The notes beneath the pieces are model-generated. The model searched no databases, had not been told where the DNA came from, and worked only from the letters and a program-made list of their open reading frames with translations. 64,000 nucleotides of DNA from Aminobacter niigataensis (GTDB lineage Bacteria > Pseudomonadota > Alphaproteobacteria > Rhizobiales > Rhizobiaceae), in contig NZ_JACHOT010000001.1 in the NCBI RefSeq assembly GCF_014200015.1, positions 992,001-1,056,000 on the forward strand, given 5' to 3'. Made by a program: the position numbers and the translations under genes. Numbering within the stretch: the first letter of the stretch is position 1; each line of letters begins with the position of its first letter. Below, one piece after another: positions 35,228 through 43,712 of this stretch.

Positions 35228-36346
35228 CTACTTCTTGCCGGCGGACTTGGCATAGGCCTCGCTGAAATAGGCGAGGAACACGTCGAGCATGCCGTTCTCG
35301 TGCGCCTGCTCCCTGGCTTCCCACGTGGCGACGAACAAATCCCAGGCGCGGCTCTTCTTAGACACGAATGACGAGCCGGGGACCTTCCGCTCGATCGCAT
35401 CGGGAGACAGCTCGGAAAGCAGGCGGGCGAGGGCTGCCTGCATCGCCGCATAGGTGGCGAGTTCATGGGTCTTGAGGTCGCGAAATGCCTCCTCGACGCT
35501 GTGCTTGGCGTCGAGGTAGCCGGAGCGGCGCTGGGCGAACATGATCTCGAGGATTTCTTCCGAGCGCGGGACGAACTTCAGCGGATTGTTGTCGACGCCG
35601 CCGATCATGGTGCGCTGGCTGCTCTTGGCTAGGGCCTTCGCGGCGGCGCGTGCCTTGAGCAGCAGGGCAAGTTCGTCGACCACGGCACGCAGCACCGCGC
35701 CGACCTCGGCGGCGACATCCTTCGCGTCGCGCTGCAGGAAGACCTCGGGCGAGACGCCGGCGCCGGCGGCAATCAGCCGAAGCAGTTCACTGGCGTCGAT
35801 CTGGGGAGCATGGACAGGCGGCTGGACGACCTGCTGGACAGGTGCTCGGGACTGGGACCGCGGCTGCCGGGCGGGCTGGACGGCGATGCCAGCCGCTCCC
35901 TGACCATTGGCCGTGTCGGCGAAAAACGGGTCGCCGGACTGTGAAGGCTGCCGGGCGGGATAGCCGGGATCTTCCCGCTGGGGCGGCGGAGCGCCCCAGT
36001 CGCCCCATTCGTTGCCGCTAGCGCGTGCGACGCCTTCCTCGATGGATACGGCGACGATGTAACGGCCGATCCAGATGCGGTCGCCGTGGCTGAGCGGATG
36101 AGGATCGGAAAGGCGCTGGTCCGATCCGTTGACGAAGGTTCCGTTGCGCGACACGTCGTAGAGCCAGAACGTGCCCCTGTCGTAGCGGACCTCGCAATGC
36201 AGGCCGGAAATGAAAAGATTGGGATCGGGCAGGTTCCAGTCGCGATTTTCACGGCCGATCGCGAAGCTGCGACCATCGGAGCTATAGCTCAGCGGTCCGC
36301 CGTTGGGCAGCCTGTCGACATTCTCGATGGTCAGACTGATGAACAT
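35228..36346 (-). CDS. tagH: T6SS-associated FHA domain protein TagH, second copy
   Basis: A 372-residue protein with an N-terminal FHA domain (about residues 5-105: FAIGRENRDWNLPDPNLFIS, LHCEV, NGTFVNG), which reads phosphothreonine, a Pro/Gln-rich linker, and a C-terminal TagH/ImpI domain (MIGGVDNNPLKFVPRSEEIL onward). The start is placed at the Met opening FISLTIENVDRL; the frame runs on to GTG 36397. It is the first gene of the second tagH-tssL-tssM set and diverges from vgrG over about 200 bases. A longer TagH paralogue is at 50934-52445. Confidence 0.9.
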   Translation of the reverse strand: MFISLTIENVDRLPNGGPLSYSSDGRSFAIGRENRDWNLPDPNLFISGLHCEVRYDRGTFWLYDVSRNGTFVNGSDQRLSDPHPLSHGDRIWIGRYIVAVSIEEGVARASGNEWGDWGAPPPQREDPGYPARQPSQSGDPFFADTANGQGAAGIAVQPARQPRSQSRAPVQQVVQPPVHAPQIDASELLRLIAAGAGVSPEVFLQRDAKDVAAEVGAVLRAVVDELALLLKARAAAKALAKSSQRTMIGGVDNNPLKFVPRSEEILEIMFAQRRSGYLDAKHSVEEAFRDLKTHELATYAAMQAALARLLSELSPDAIERKVPGSSFVSKKSRAWDLFVATWEAREQAHENGMLDVFLAYFSEAYAKSAGKK

Positions 36347-36548
36347 CCGAAATTGCCCGCCAACTCGACTGTTTCCTGCAGCCTCGTTCCAATTCACCCT
36401 TTTATTCTAGCAGTTTGCGGCGACAACGGCACAGGGGCATTTCGAAGCCATCGGCCGCGCCCGTTCCATGTGCCCGCTTTGGCCGGCCGAAAAACTTGTG
36501 CTAAGCTTCAAAGCTGAAGTCCGGCCGTCCCCGGAGAGGCACGACGCC

Positions 36549-38876
36549 ATGGCAAACGATCGCGCGACAGTGGTCCGGACTCCCCTTGGCGGCGATACGC
36601 TGACTTTCACCCATCTCGTCGGTCGCGACGAGGTCAGCCGCTGTTTTTCCTATGGTGTGGGCTTCGTCAGCAGCGACGCGGAGATCGATCCGCTGAAGAT
36701 GCTCGGTGGCGCCGTGTCGATCGAAGGCGAGTCCGATCCGAAACGCTGGTTCAGCGGGCTGGTTTCGGATTTCCGCCTGACACGGATCGAGGACCGGCTC
36801 GCCTATTACGAGGCGACCATCCGTCCGTGGCTGTGGTTTCTCGGCAATACAACCGACTGCCGCATCTTCCAGAACATGAGCATCATCGAGATCGTCGAGA
36901 AGATCTTCTCGAAGTATGGCGCGGCCAAATTCGACAAGCGGCTGCAGGGATCGTATCCGCCACGCGACTATTGCGTGCAATATGACGAAACCGATCTCGA
37001 TTTCGTGCAGCGACTGCTCGAGCACGAAGGCGTCATGTATTTCTTCGAGCACGACGACGGCGAGCACAAGCTGATTCTTGCCGACGCCATGAACAAGCTC
37101 AAGCCGCCCAAGGGCTATGAGAAGGTGCCGTATCATTTCGAAGGTCAGGGCACCCGGCGCGACGTCGAATACATCACCGAATGGATTCCCGGGAGTTCGG
37201 TGCGTCCCGGCGCCTACGCCCACACCGACTACGATTTCAAGAAACCCGGCGCCGACCTGATGGCGAAGTCCGAACAGGCCTTCGGGCACAAACTCGCGGA
37301 CGGCGAGAACTATCGCCAGCCGGGCACGCATCTGGATGTCGGGCGCGGCGACAGCATTGCTGCGGTGCGCCGCGAGGAATTGCAGGCGGTGCACCAGCGC
37401 ATCGCAGCTGCGGGCACGGTGCGAGGTCTCTTCTCGGGCTGCACCTTCAAGCTCGACGGCTTTCCGCGCGAGGACCAGAACCAGGAATATCTGGTGCTGA
37501 GCGTCGAGTACCGGATCTTCGACCCGAGCTATCACACCGGGATCAAGACGGAAGGCGACAACTTCACGGTGGTTCTGGGCGTAGCGCCGACAAGCCTGCC
37601 CTACCGGCCACCGCGCATCACGCCGCGGCCGATCATGCGCGGGCCGCAGACGGCAACGGTGGTCGGGCCGTCGGGCGAGGAAATCTTCACCGACGAATAT
37701 GCCCGGGTGAAGGTGCAGTTCCACTGGGACCGCCTGGGCAAGAAGGACCAGAACAGCTCCTGCTTCGTGCGGGTGTCGCAGACCTGGGCCGGCAGCGGAT
37801 GGGGGTTCATCCAGATCCCGCGCATCGGCCAGGAGGTGATCATCGATTTCATCGAGGGTGATCCCGACCTGCCGATCATCACCGGACGGGTCTACAACGC
37901 CTCCCAGATGCCGCCCTACGGATTGCCCGGCAATGCGACGCAATCGGGCTGGAAATCGGACTCTTCAAAGGGCGGCGGCGGCTACAACGAGCTGATGTTC
38001 GAGGACAAGGCCGGCTCCGAGCTGGTCAATTTCCAGGCGCAGAAGGACCACAACCTTCTGATCAAGAACGATCGAACGAAGCTCGTGCAGCACGACCAGT
38101 CCGACCGCATCGATCACGACGCCAAGCATTCCGTCGGCCACAATCTGGATGAGGACGTCGGCAACAACAAAACGGTCAAGGTCGGCGTCGACCAGAAGAC
38201 CGACATCGGATCGAACGACACCGAGACGGTGGGTTCCAATCGATCGCTGACGGTGGGATCCAACGAGACCATCGGCATCGGCTTGAATTCGACCGAGACA
38301 ATCGGCGCCAATCATGCGCAGACGGTGGCCATCGCGCAGGCGATCACGGTCGGGGCTGCGCGCGTCGACACAGTCGGGGCCAGCGAGACGCGCACGGTCG
38401 GAGCAGCCCAATCGAACACGATAGGCGCCAGCCGCTCGGTGAGCGTGGGTGCTGCCCAGAGCCACAGTATCGGTGCCGACGACAGCTGGCAGGTCGCCGC
38501 AAATCAGACCGTGCAGATCAGTGCCGACCAGACATTCGAGGTCGGCGGCGCGAAGTCGACGACCATCGGCAAGGCGCGCAGCACCAAGATTGCCGATGGC
38601 GACACCACCGAGGTCGGCGGCGATCGTGCGCTGAAAATTGCCAAGGGCAGCCTGGTTCAGGTCGCCGAAGGAGCTGCCATCAAGGTCGGCAAGGACCTTC
38701 TGATCGAGGCCGGCGACTCCATTCTCATCAAATGCGGCTCGGCTGCCATCTCGATGAAAAAGGACGGCACCATCAACATCGAAGGCAAGGACATCACCGT
38801 CCTGGGCTCGGGCAAGATCAACGTCAAGGCATCGAGCGACATCACCATGAAGGGTTCGCAGATCAAGCAGAACTGA
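36549..38876 (+). CDS. vgrG: Type VI secretion spike protein VgrG
   Basis: A 775-residue VgrG. The gp27-like base covers about residues 1-370 (opening with FSYGVGFVSSDAEIDP), the gp5-like OB fold has VKVQFHWDRLGKKDQNSSCFVRVSQ, WAGSGWGF and QEVIIDFIEGDPD, and the needle region has long runs of VGxxxT-type repeats (about residues 534-645). The C-terminus ends in beta-repeat sequence (KDITVLGSGKINVKAS) with no added enzymatic domain, so it acts as a carrier. GGAGAGG at 36533-36539 fixes ATG 36549. DUF6484 and TIGR02270-type genes follow on the same strand. Confidence 0.95.
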   Translation: MANDRATVVRTPLGGDTLTFTHLVGRDEVSRCFSYGVGFVSSDAEIDPLKMLGGAVSIEGESDPKRWFSGLVSDFRLTRIEDRLAYYEATIRPWLWFLGNTTDCRIFQNMSIIEIVEKIFSKYGAAKFDKRLQGSYPPRDYCVQYDETDLDFVQRLLEHEGVMYFFEHDDGEHKLILADAMNKLKPPKGYEKVPYHFEGQGTRRDVEYITEWIPGSSVRPGAYAHTDYDFKKPGADLMAKSEQAFGHKLADGENYRQPGTHLDVGRGDSIAAVRREELQAVHQRIAAAGTVRGLFSGCTFKLDGFPREDQNQEYLVLSVEYRIFDPSYHTGIKTEGDNFTVVLGVAPTSLPYRPPRITPRPIMRGPQTATVVGPSGEEIFTDEYARVKVQFHWDRLGKKDQNSSCFVRVSQTWAGSGWGFIQIPRIGQEVIIDFIEGDPDLPIITGRVYNASQMPPYGLPGNATQSGWKSDSSKGGGGYNELMFEDKAGSELVNFQAQKDHNLLIKNDRTKLVQHDQSDRIDHDAKHSVGHNLDEDVGNNKTVKVGVDQKTDIGSNDTETVGSNRSLTVGSNETIGIGLNSTETIGANHAQTVAIAQAITVGAARVDTVGASETRTVGAAQSNTIGASRSVSVGAAQSHSIGADDSWQVAANQTVQISADQTFEVGGAKSTTIGKARSTKIADGDTTEVGGDRALKIAKGSLVQVAEGAAIKVGKDLLIEAGDSILIKCGSAAISMKKDGTINIEGKDITVLGSGKINVKASSDITMKGSQIKQN

Positions 38877-38887
38877 GGGCGGGTTGG

Positions 38888-39313
38888 ATGACAAGGATCG
38901 CGAAGCGCATCGACGGGGTTGTGATCGGCATGTTCCTCGGCTTCGACGGGGAGGCGCCGCTCGTCGTGTTCCCGGGCAATGCCAAGGAAACGGCGGTGCG
39001 GGCGCGCAGCCTGACGGCGATGAGTTCGGACATGATCGGTGCCGAAGTGGCGCTTTTGTTCGAGGACGGGAATGTCGGCCGGCCGCTCATCGTCGGGCGC
39101 ATCATCGACCCGGCCCGCAAGGCACAGGCGCCGCAGGTCATCCGCGACGGCGAACTGGTCAGGATCGTCGCTGAGGAACGCCTGGAACTGCGCTGCGGCA
39201 AGGCCACGATCATCATGGAGAAGGATGGCCACATCACCATTCGTGGCACCTATGTCACCAGCCACGCCAGCGCCGCCAACCGCATCCGCGGCGGCTCGGT
39301 CAATCTGAACTGA
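38888..39313 (+). CDS. DUF6484 domain protein associated with VgrG
   Basis: A 141-residue protein beginning MTRIAKRIDGVVIGMFLGFDGE; the pattern matches DUF6484, a family found beside vgrG in proteobacterial T6SS loci. The segment AEVALLFEDGNVGRPLIVGRIID resembles the gp5 OB fold of VgrG, and the C-terminal stretch ATIIMEKDGHITIRGTYV looks like VgrG needle repeats. It may therefore add to or adapt the spike. It starts 11 bases after vgrG and overlaps the next gene by one base, so the three genes are translated together. Precise function is unknown. Confidence 0.78.
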   Translation: MTRIAKRIDGVVIGMFLGFDGEAPLVVFPGNAKETAVRARSLTAMSSDMIGAEVALLFEDGNVGRPLIVGRIIDPARKAQAPQVIRDGELVRIVAEERLELRCGKATIIMEKDGHITIRGTYVTSHASAANRIRGGSVNLN

Positions 39314-39660
39314 TGCCAGCGCCGGTGCTGCGAGAGATCGTAAGACAGCACGCCGAAATGGCGGCGTTCCTGTGGACCGTCTACGATCATCACCTGCTGC
39401 ATCCGGACGAAAATCCCGACATGGACGAGGTTCGCCTGGCGCGGCTTGTCGAACGCCTGGAAGCGCATCTCGACGGGTTGCGCGTGGCTGGGGAGGTCGG
39501 GCGCGAAATAGCGCAGGAACGTTACGCGGAATATCCCGAGGCGGGGGAACTGTTCGTCGTCAGGATGCTCGACACGAAACGACCGATCCGCGTGGGAGAA
39601 CTGGAACTGGAAAAGGTCAGGGAATACCTCGCGGCGAACGGGGCAGTACGTCAGAGATAG
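39313..39660 (+). CDS. TIGR02270-type protein, N-terminal portion only (probably truncated)
   Basis: A 115-residue protein. Its start (LREIVRQHAEMAAFLWTVYDHHLL, then RLARLVERLEAHLDGLRVAGE) matches the N-terminus of TIGR02270-family T6SS-linked proteins, which as I recall them are around 400 residues and continue with helical repeats. Here only the first quarter is present; the stop TAG is followed at once by the convergent immunity-type gene, overlapping by ten bases. It is either a natural short form or a remnant left when the cargo module was exchanged. ATG 39313 overlaps the DUF6484 stop. Confidence 0.65.
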   Translation: MPAPVLREIVRQHAEMAAFLWTVYDHHLLHPDENPDMDEVRLARLVERLEAHLDGLRVAGEVGREIAQERYAEYPEAGELFVVRMLDTKRPIRVGELELEKVREYLAANGAVRQR

Positions 39661-40580
39661 CGTTTGGTCATGTCGATCGCCTGGATATAGAGATGGCCAT
39701 CATAGCCGAATTCGAACCCCGACCAGGTGCTGCCGTCAAAAACAAAGACCTCCTTCCATCCGGTGACGACGAGCAGTTCGTCCGACGGTTGCATCGCATA
39801 GGCAAACCCTAGAGCCCGGAACTTCTTCAACTTTCGGTCGTCCTGAACGAAAAGCCCGAAATCGTTGTCGCCCCAGTAGCGAGCGCCCTGGAAGTCGCAG
39901 ATCGACATGAAGTCGCTGTCGGGAGCCTTTATCTGCTTCAATTCGCTGTCGCGGTACTCGAAGCAAAAGCCGTCTTCGCAGCCGATGCTGACCGTGCCGT
40001 CGCCGGACACATGGATGGCCTGAATGGAACGATTGAAATCGAGCGGGATCTGGCGCCAGCTGTCGCCCACCAAGCGCAATAGCGTGCCGTGGTCACCCGC
40101 GACGTGAAGCTGCGAGGCGGATGGCCCGTGCATCGTCCTCAGGAACGCTGACACCAGAGGCTTGATCGGATGCCACTCGCCTGCCTCGAACCGACAGACG
40201 CAACCGTCCTCGCCATAGGTGAACAAAGGTCCGCCCGGCGGCAGGAACAATTTGTGGAAGAACGGTTCCGGCGCCCGCGCGGTGGTGTGCGCCGTGCCGC
40301 GCAGGAAGTGGGTGAGGCCGCCCACCTCCAGCAGAACATGATCCCGTGGCGAGGTGCTGATATGCGACAGCATCTGGTTTTCCAGCTGCAGCACGATGTC
40401 GAACCGCGCCTGGCTGCCATTGAAATCGACCAGCAGCAGGTAAGAGCGTCCACGCTCCCTGTACTCGTCGCTCAACTCGACAGACACTCCAAACTGTGTG
40501 CCGCCGACGTGGAACGCCCGCATCGCCTCAAGGTAGATTTGATCAGGCGGGATCTGTTCGATGTCCTTTTGCCCCGTCAT
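39651..40580 (-). CDS. Putative immunity protein for the DUF4150 effector (propeller-like repeats)
   Basis: A 309-residue soluble protein with no signal peptide and no family I can name. Repeated short strand units such as GPLFTYGEDGCVCRFEAGEWHP, QLHVAGDHGTLLRLVGDSWRQI, GTVSIGCEDGFCFEYRDS and ELLVVTGWKEVFVFDGSTW suggest a beta-propeller. It overlaps the effector gene by four bases (ATGA), the tight coupling expected of an immunity gene. A cytoplasmic location suits protection against a nuclease. It is not shown to neutralise the toxin; a structural or accessory role cannot be excluded. Confidence 0.6.
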   Translation of the reverse strand: MTGQKDIEQIPPDQIYLEAMRAFHVGGTQFGVSVELSDEYRERGRSYLLLVDFNGSQARFDIVLQLENQMLSHISTSPRDHVLLEVGGLTHFLRGTAHTTARAPEPFFHKLFLPPGGPLFTYGEDGCVCRFEAGEWHPIKPLVSAFLRTMHGPSASQLHVAGDHGTLLRLVGDSWRQIPLDFNRSIQAIHVSGDGTVSIGCEDGFCFEYRDSELKQIKAPDSDFMSICDFQGARYWGDNDFGLFVQDDRKLKKFRALGFAYAMQPSDELLVVTGWKEVFVFDGSTWSGFEFGYDGHLYIQAIDMTKRYL

Positions 40581-41563
40581 TTGACCGTCCTATGCCGCAT
40601 GGTCCGCATTTCATTCAGTTCCTCCATGGTCTTCTCAGGAGGCGGTGGGCCGACGACACTCTGCATATAGGCCATGAAGACCATCGACAGGCACTTGGCG
40701 ACCTTATCTTGCGTGGCGGGACTTGCGTCCCTGCACTCCTTGTGTTGCTCGGCGATCGACTTGGTGCCCTTGGCGACGGCGCCGCGCAGCTTGGGTGATC
40801 TGCCCGTCTGAGCCATGCGCTTTTCGTTGTAGTCGTTGACAGCCTTGGTCTTGGTGTCGTGCGGGGTGTCCTTTCGGCTGCCCTTGCCGGTTTCCTGGAA
40901 CCCGCCACCCTTCTTGTGCTTCATCGAGCGGATGCAGACGCAGGGCGCCCTGTGTACGCTGTATTCCTTCCACTGATCATAGGATGTATTGCTCGCGCGG
41001 TCGGCCTGGAAATATTCATTTCCGACATAGTGCTCCGACTGATAGCCCTTCGGGCATTTCTTCTTGTTGTGAGGATGCAGTCGCAGGTTCATCTTCTTGA
41101 GAAGCTTGCCGCAGGTTATCCCGCCGACATTCATCTTGAGCACGTGAACCCAAGGCGGTGTCCCCGCCTGTGGCGAGGCATGATCGTTGGTCGCCATGTC
41201 GGTGAAGCGGATGACCGGCTCGCCGTCGAACTTCACGTCGCTCGACCAGGAATGGAAATACTCCTTCCCGGTGTTTTTCGACGTGATGATGTTCTTTTTC
41301 GGGGCACAACCGGCCTCAGTACCGGTCGTCTTCGACAGGTAGGACTTGTTTTTGATGTTGACGGTCTTGCCGGCGATCTTGACCGTGCCAGTGCCCTCGT
41401 CGGTATCGCCCGACATGCCGAAGCTGGGGTAGGGGATGGGTACGCCCGGCGGCGTCGCCGGCGTCTGGGGAGGGGTGAAGCAGGTGTCGGGGAACGCAGC
41501 TATGGTCTTTCCGTCGCTGCCCTTGCCGGAAATCTCCAACCCGTTGGCGTAAACGTTCGCCAT
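40577..41563 (-). CDS. T6SS effector: DUF4150 (PAAR-like) domain with predicted HNH/EndoVII-type nuclease C-terminus
   Basis: A 328-residue protein. Residues 1-130 form a DUF4150 PAAR-like domain (ANVYANGLEISGKGSDGK, then PPGVPIPYPSFGM and DMATNDHAS) that caps the VgrG spike. Residues 150-300 resemble HNH/EndoVII polymorphic-toxin domains: QSEHYVGNEYFQ (His178), HRAPCVC (204-210) and TPH (233-235), with extra Cys at 151 and 170. Activity as a DNase is inferred from this pattern. ATG 41563 overlaps the upstream gene stop as TGATG. A hand count of 40981-41100 gives 50% G+C against about 62% in a nearby tssM line, suggesting separate ancestry of the toxin part. Confidence 0.75.
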   Translation of the reverse strand: MANVYANGLEISGKGSDGKTIAAFPDTCFTPPQTPATPPGVPIPYPSFGMSGDTDEGTGTVKIAGKTVNIKNKSYLSKTTGTEAGCAPKKNIITSKNTGKEYFHSWSSDVKFDGEPVIRFTDMATNDHASPQAGTPPWVHVLKMNVGGITCGKLLKKMNLRLHPHNKKKCPKGYQSEHYVGNEYFQADRASNTSYDQWKEYSVHRAPCVCIRSMKHKKGGGFQETGKGSRKDTPHDTKTKAVNDYNEKRMAQTGRSPKLRGAVAKGTKSIAEQHKECRDASPATQDKVAKCLSMVFMAYMQSVVGPPPPEKTMEELNEMRTMRHRTVK

Positions 41564-42603
41564 CACTGCACACGCGCCGAGAAGACCGCTGCGCCACAGG
41601 CGCCGCTGTCGCTGGAGGCCTCGACCAGCACCGGGGTGCCGCCCGAATATCCCTTGGCGGCGGCCGTCATTGCCATGGCGATCATGACCGGCACGACGGC
41701 CGCTCCGACATTGCCGAGCGACTCGGCCGGGGACCAGATGTCCTGGAAGCCATGTGCGCCGCGAACCAGCCGGATCGAGGCGAGTGCCGATTGCTTGAAC
41801 CAGTACTGCTCTCCGATCAGGTCGGCGATCCTGTAGCCGAGCCCAGCCATCTCGATTCCGCATTCCGACAGTGCGTCCCGATATGCGGCCGTCATGCCGT
41901 CGCCGCGCAAGGGGAGGTGCGCGCCCTCTTCGTCGAGGCCATTGTAGATGAAGGCCGGTTCGCGGCTGAGACCGAGCCCGGCGAGCTGAAAGGCGCCACG
42001 CTTCGCCGCGCCACAGAGGATGGCTGCCGCTGCCTCTCCGGGGATGAAGCCATTGGCGTTGTCCGGCGTCAGCAGACGGTTCTCTCCCAGGAAATGCGTG
42101 ATCGTCCCAGAGGTGAGGTAGCTGTCCACGCCTGCAATGACGACGTACTCGGCCTCTCCATTCGCCAGCAACCGGGCCGCGGTTCGCAATGCTGCGTGCC
42201 CCGAGGGCCTTCCCTCACTGATGACGCGCGTGGGGCCGTTGGCTGGCCTAGCCAGCAGGGCGCCAATTCGCTGCACGAGCCGCGCATTGTCTCCTACGGG
42301 GCTGCCTGGGCGGTCCGTTTCGGCGACGCAAAGGATCAGGTGTGTTGCCGCAGCGCGTGCCTCAGGCAGGGCATCCAGGCATTCGCGTATCGCTGCCGCC
42401 GCCATATAGGCCATGCGCCTTTCGCCCAGCATTTCGTGGGTGATGGGAACCGGAGCGCCGACCACTGCCTCGTCGGGTCCGGATTGGAAGCGCGTCTCCT
42501 GGAATCCGTCAAGACGTGCGCGCATCGCAGCGCAGGCGGAAGGGGCATCGAGGCCGACGGCCGTGACCATTCCGCAGGCGAGAATGGCGAGCTCGGCTGT
42601 CAT
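41563..42603 (-). CDS. Beta-ketoacyl synthase-like protein lacking catalytic residues, T6SS cargo module
   Basis: A 346-residue thiolase-fold protein. The family frame is visible: LAILACGMVTAVGLDAPSACAAMRA at the N-terminus, EYVVIAGVDSYLT, GFIPGEAAAAIL, and a C-terminal glycine-rich SPAESLGNVGAA. The nucleophile elbow that normally carries Cys reads SEGRPSGHAAL (129-139), with no Cys, and the C-terminal GHxxGAAG His is replaced by Asn (LGNVGAA). It is thus unlikely to condense acyl chains. It overlaps both neighbours by 1-4 bases between the DUF2169 adaptor and the DUF4150 effector, so a binding or folding role in effector loading is inferred. Confidence 0.8.
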   Translation of the reverse strand: MTAELAILACGMVTAVGLDAPSACAAMRARLDGFQETRFQSGPDEAVVGAPVPITHEMLGERRMAYMAAAAIRECLDALPEARAAATHLILCVAETDRPGSPVGDNARLVQRIGALLARPANGPTRVISEGRPSGHAALRTAARLLANGEAEYVVIAGVDSYLTSGTITHFLGENRLLTPDNANGFIPGEAAAAILCGAAKRGAFQLAGLGLSREPAFIYNGLDEEGAHLPLRGDGMTAAYRDALSECGIEMAGLGYRIADLIGEQYWFKQSALASIRLVRGAHGFQDIWSPAESLGNVGAAVVPVMIAMAMTAAAKGYSGGTPVLVEASSDSGACGAAVFSARVQ

Positions 42604-43712
42604 GCGGCATCCTGTTCGTCGTCCATGAATTCCTTCTGCGTCGCCACGTCTCGAACATACTCCTTGCCCTGCTTCCGGGCCCTGAGCATCGTTTCGGTTG
42701 GCGGGCCTATCCAGGCCTCCTCGAACTCCGTGATGATCTTCAGTATCCGCACATCTGCCCGCCACACCATCGACAGGCGCCGGTTCTCGGGATCGAACAG
42801 CAATGTGTCGGGCAAGATCGCGCGTTCAAGCACCTTGTCGCCGTCGCGGAAGATCGTCATCGGCAGGGCAGTCTGTGGAAGAGTGAACCAGGTCTTGCCC
42901 TCGGGCGTCAGGTTGACGAGCACCACCTCCTCGCCGCCTTTCGGCGCATCGACCTGCTGGTCGGGGGGAGCCATCTGGAAGTAGCGTTCGTCGAAATCCG
43001 GTGGCAGGAACGGGAAGATGTTCTTTGCCCAGTTGTCGTCGTAAGTGCCGCCATATTCGATGCGGCCCGGCCAGCCGCGCCCCATCGGGCCGAAGCTCAT
43101 CGGCTTGTATTCGCCGAACGGCGAAGCGATGTCTTCGCCGATGGCTTGCGTGTTCGGCAGCCTGAGGCCGGGGATCAGATTCTGGTTACGGGTGCGCGCC
43201 CAGCCGGCGCCTACGGGATTGTGCGTGTAGCTCGCAGGCAGCTTGTCCTCGGGGTCGAGGCGGTCGGTACCGCCCCAGGCGGTGTCATAGGAAAAGTGCT
43301 GGCGGAGAAATGGCTGCGGCGCGGTTGCCATGAACAGCGGCCCGCGCGCGCGCCATTCGCGGGTGCCGACCACCTCGAAGAGCTTTTGCCAGGCGCCGAG
43401 CTTGATGCCTACCGGTACACGTTCGGCCGGGCGGCCGCCGGGCGCGTAGGCGCAGCCATTGGCGATCACGTCGCAGCGCGGCTTGCGGAAGGCGAAGTCG
43501 GTTTCCCACAGCGTGGCCGAATAGCCGGGTGCGCCGGTGAGGATGTCGGCCATGACAAGCGGCACCTGCTCGGCCGACTTGCGCACCGGCCCGCCTGGGG
43601 TGTCCGGAAAATCGAACGTGCCCTTGACCACCACGACGATGTATTCGCGGGCGTCCTTGTCCATGCCCATGGTGAATTCGTGCACGAAGCCGGTCTGGTT
43701 CCAGATCTGCAT
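42600..43712 (-). CDS. DUF2169 domain protein, likely T6SS effector-loading adaptor
   Basis: A 370-residue protein starting MQIWNQTGFVHEFTMGMDKD with REYIVVVVKGTFDFP, the DUF2169 signature, followed by KPRCDVIANGCAYAPGG and FSYDTAWGGTDRLDPEDK. DUF2169 proteins recur beside DUF4150/PAAR-like effectors and are proposed to help place them on the spike. ATG 43712 was chosen; the frame is open for 149 codons upstream through tagF but that sequence is shadow. It overlaps the tagF stop (TGATG) and the ketosynthase-like gene by four bases, so it is made together with the effector. Confidence 0.85.
   Translation of the reverse strand: MQIWNQTGFVHEFTMGMDKDAREYIVVVVKGTFDFPDTPGGPVRKSAEQVPLVMADILTGAPGYSATLWETDFAFRKPRCDVIANGCAYAPGGRPAERVPVGIKLGAWQKLFEVVGTREWRARGPLFMATAPQPFLRQHFSYDTAWGGTDRLDPEDKLPASYTHNPVGAGWARTRNQNLIPGLRLPNTQAIGEDIASPFGEYKPMSFGPMGRGWPGRIEYGGTYDDNWAKNIFPFLPPDFDERYFQMAPPDQQVDAPKGGEEVVLVNLTPEGKTWFTLPQTALPMTIFRDGDKVLERAILPDTLLFDPENRRLSMVWRADVRILKIITEFEEAWIGPPTETMLRARKQGKEYVRDVATQKEFMDDEQDAA

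Noticed and set aside
36347-36548. Sigma54 promoter between tagH2 and vgrG
   Set aside because: No GG-N10-GC spacing on either strand; the closest, GGCACAGGGGC, has the wrong spacing.
38149-38485. Tandem DNA repeat or CRISPR-like array
   Set aside because: The periodicity is at protein level inside vgrG (needle repeats); DNA units are not identical and lie in a coding frame.
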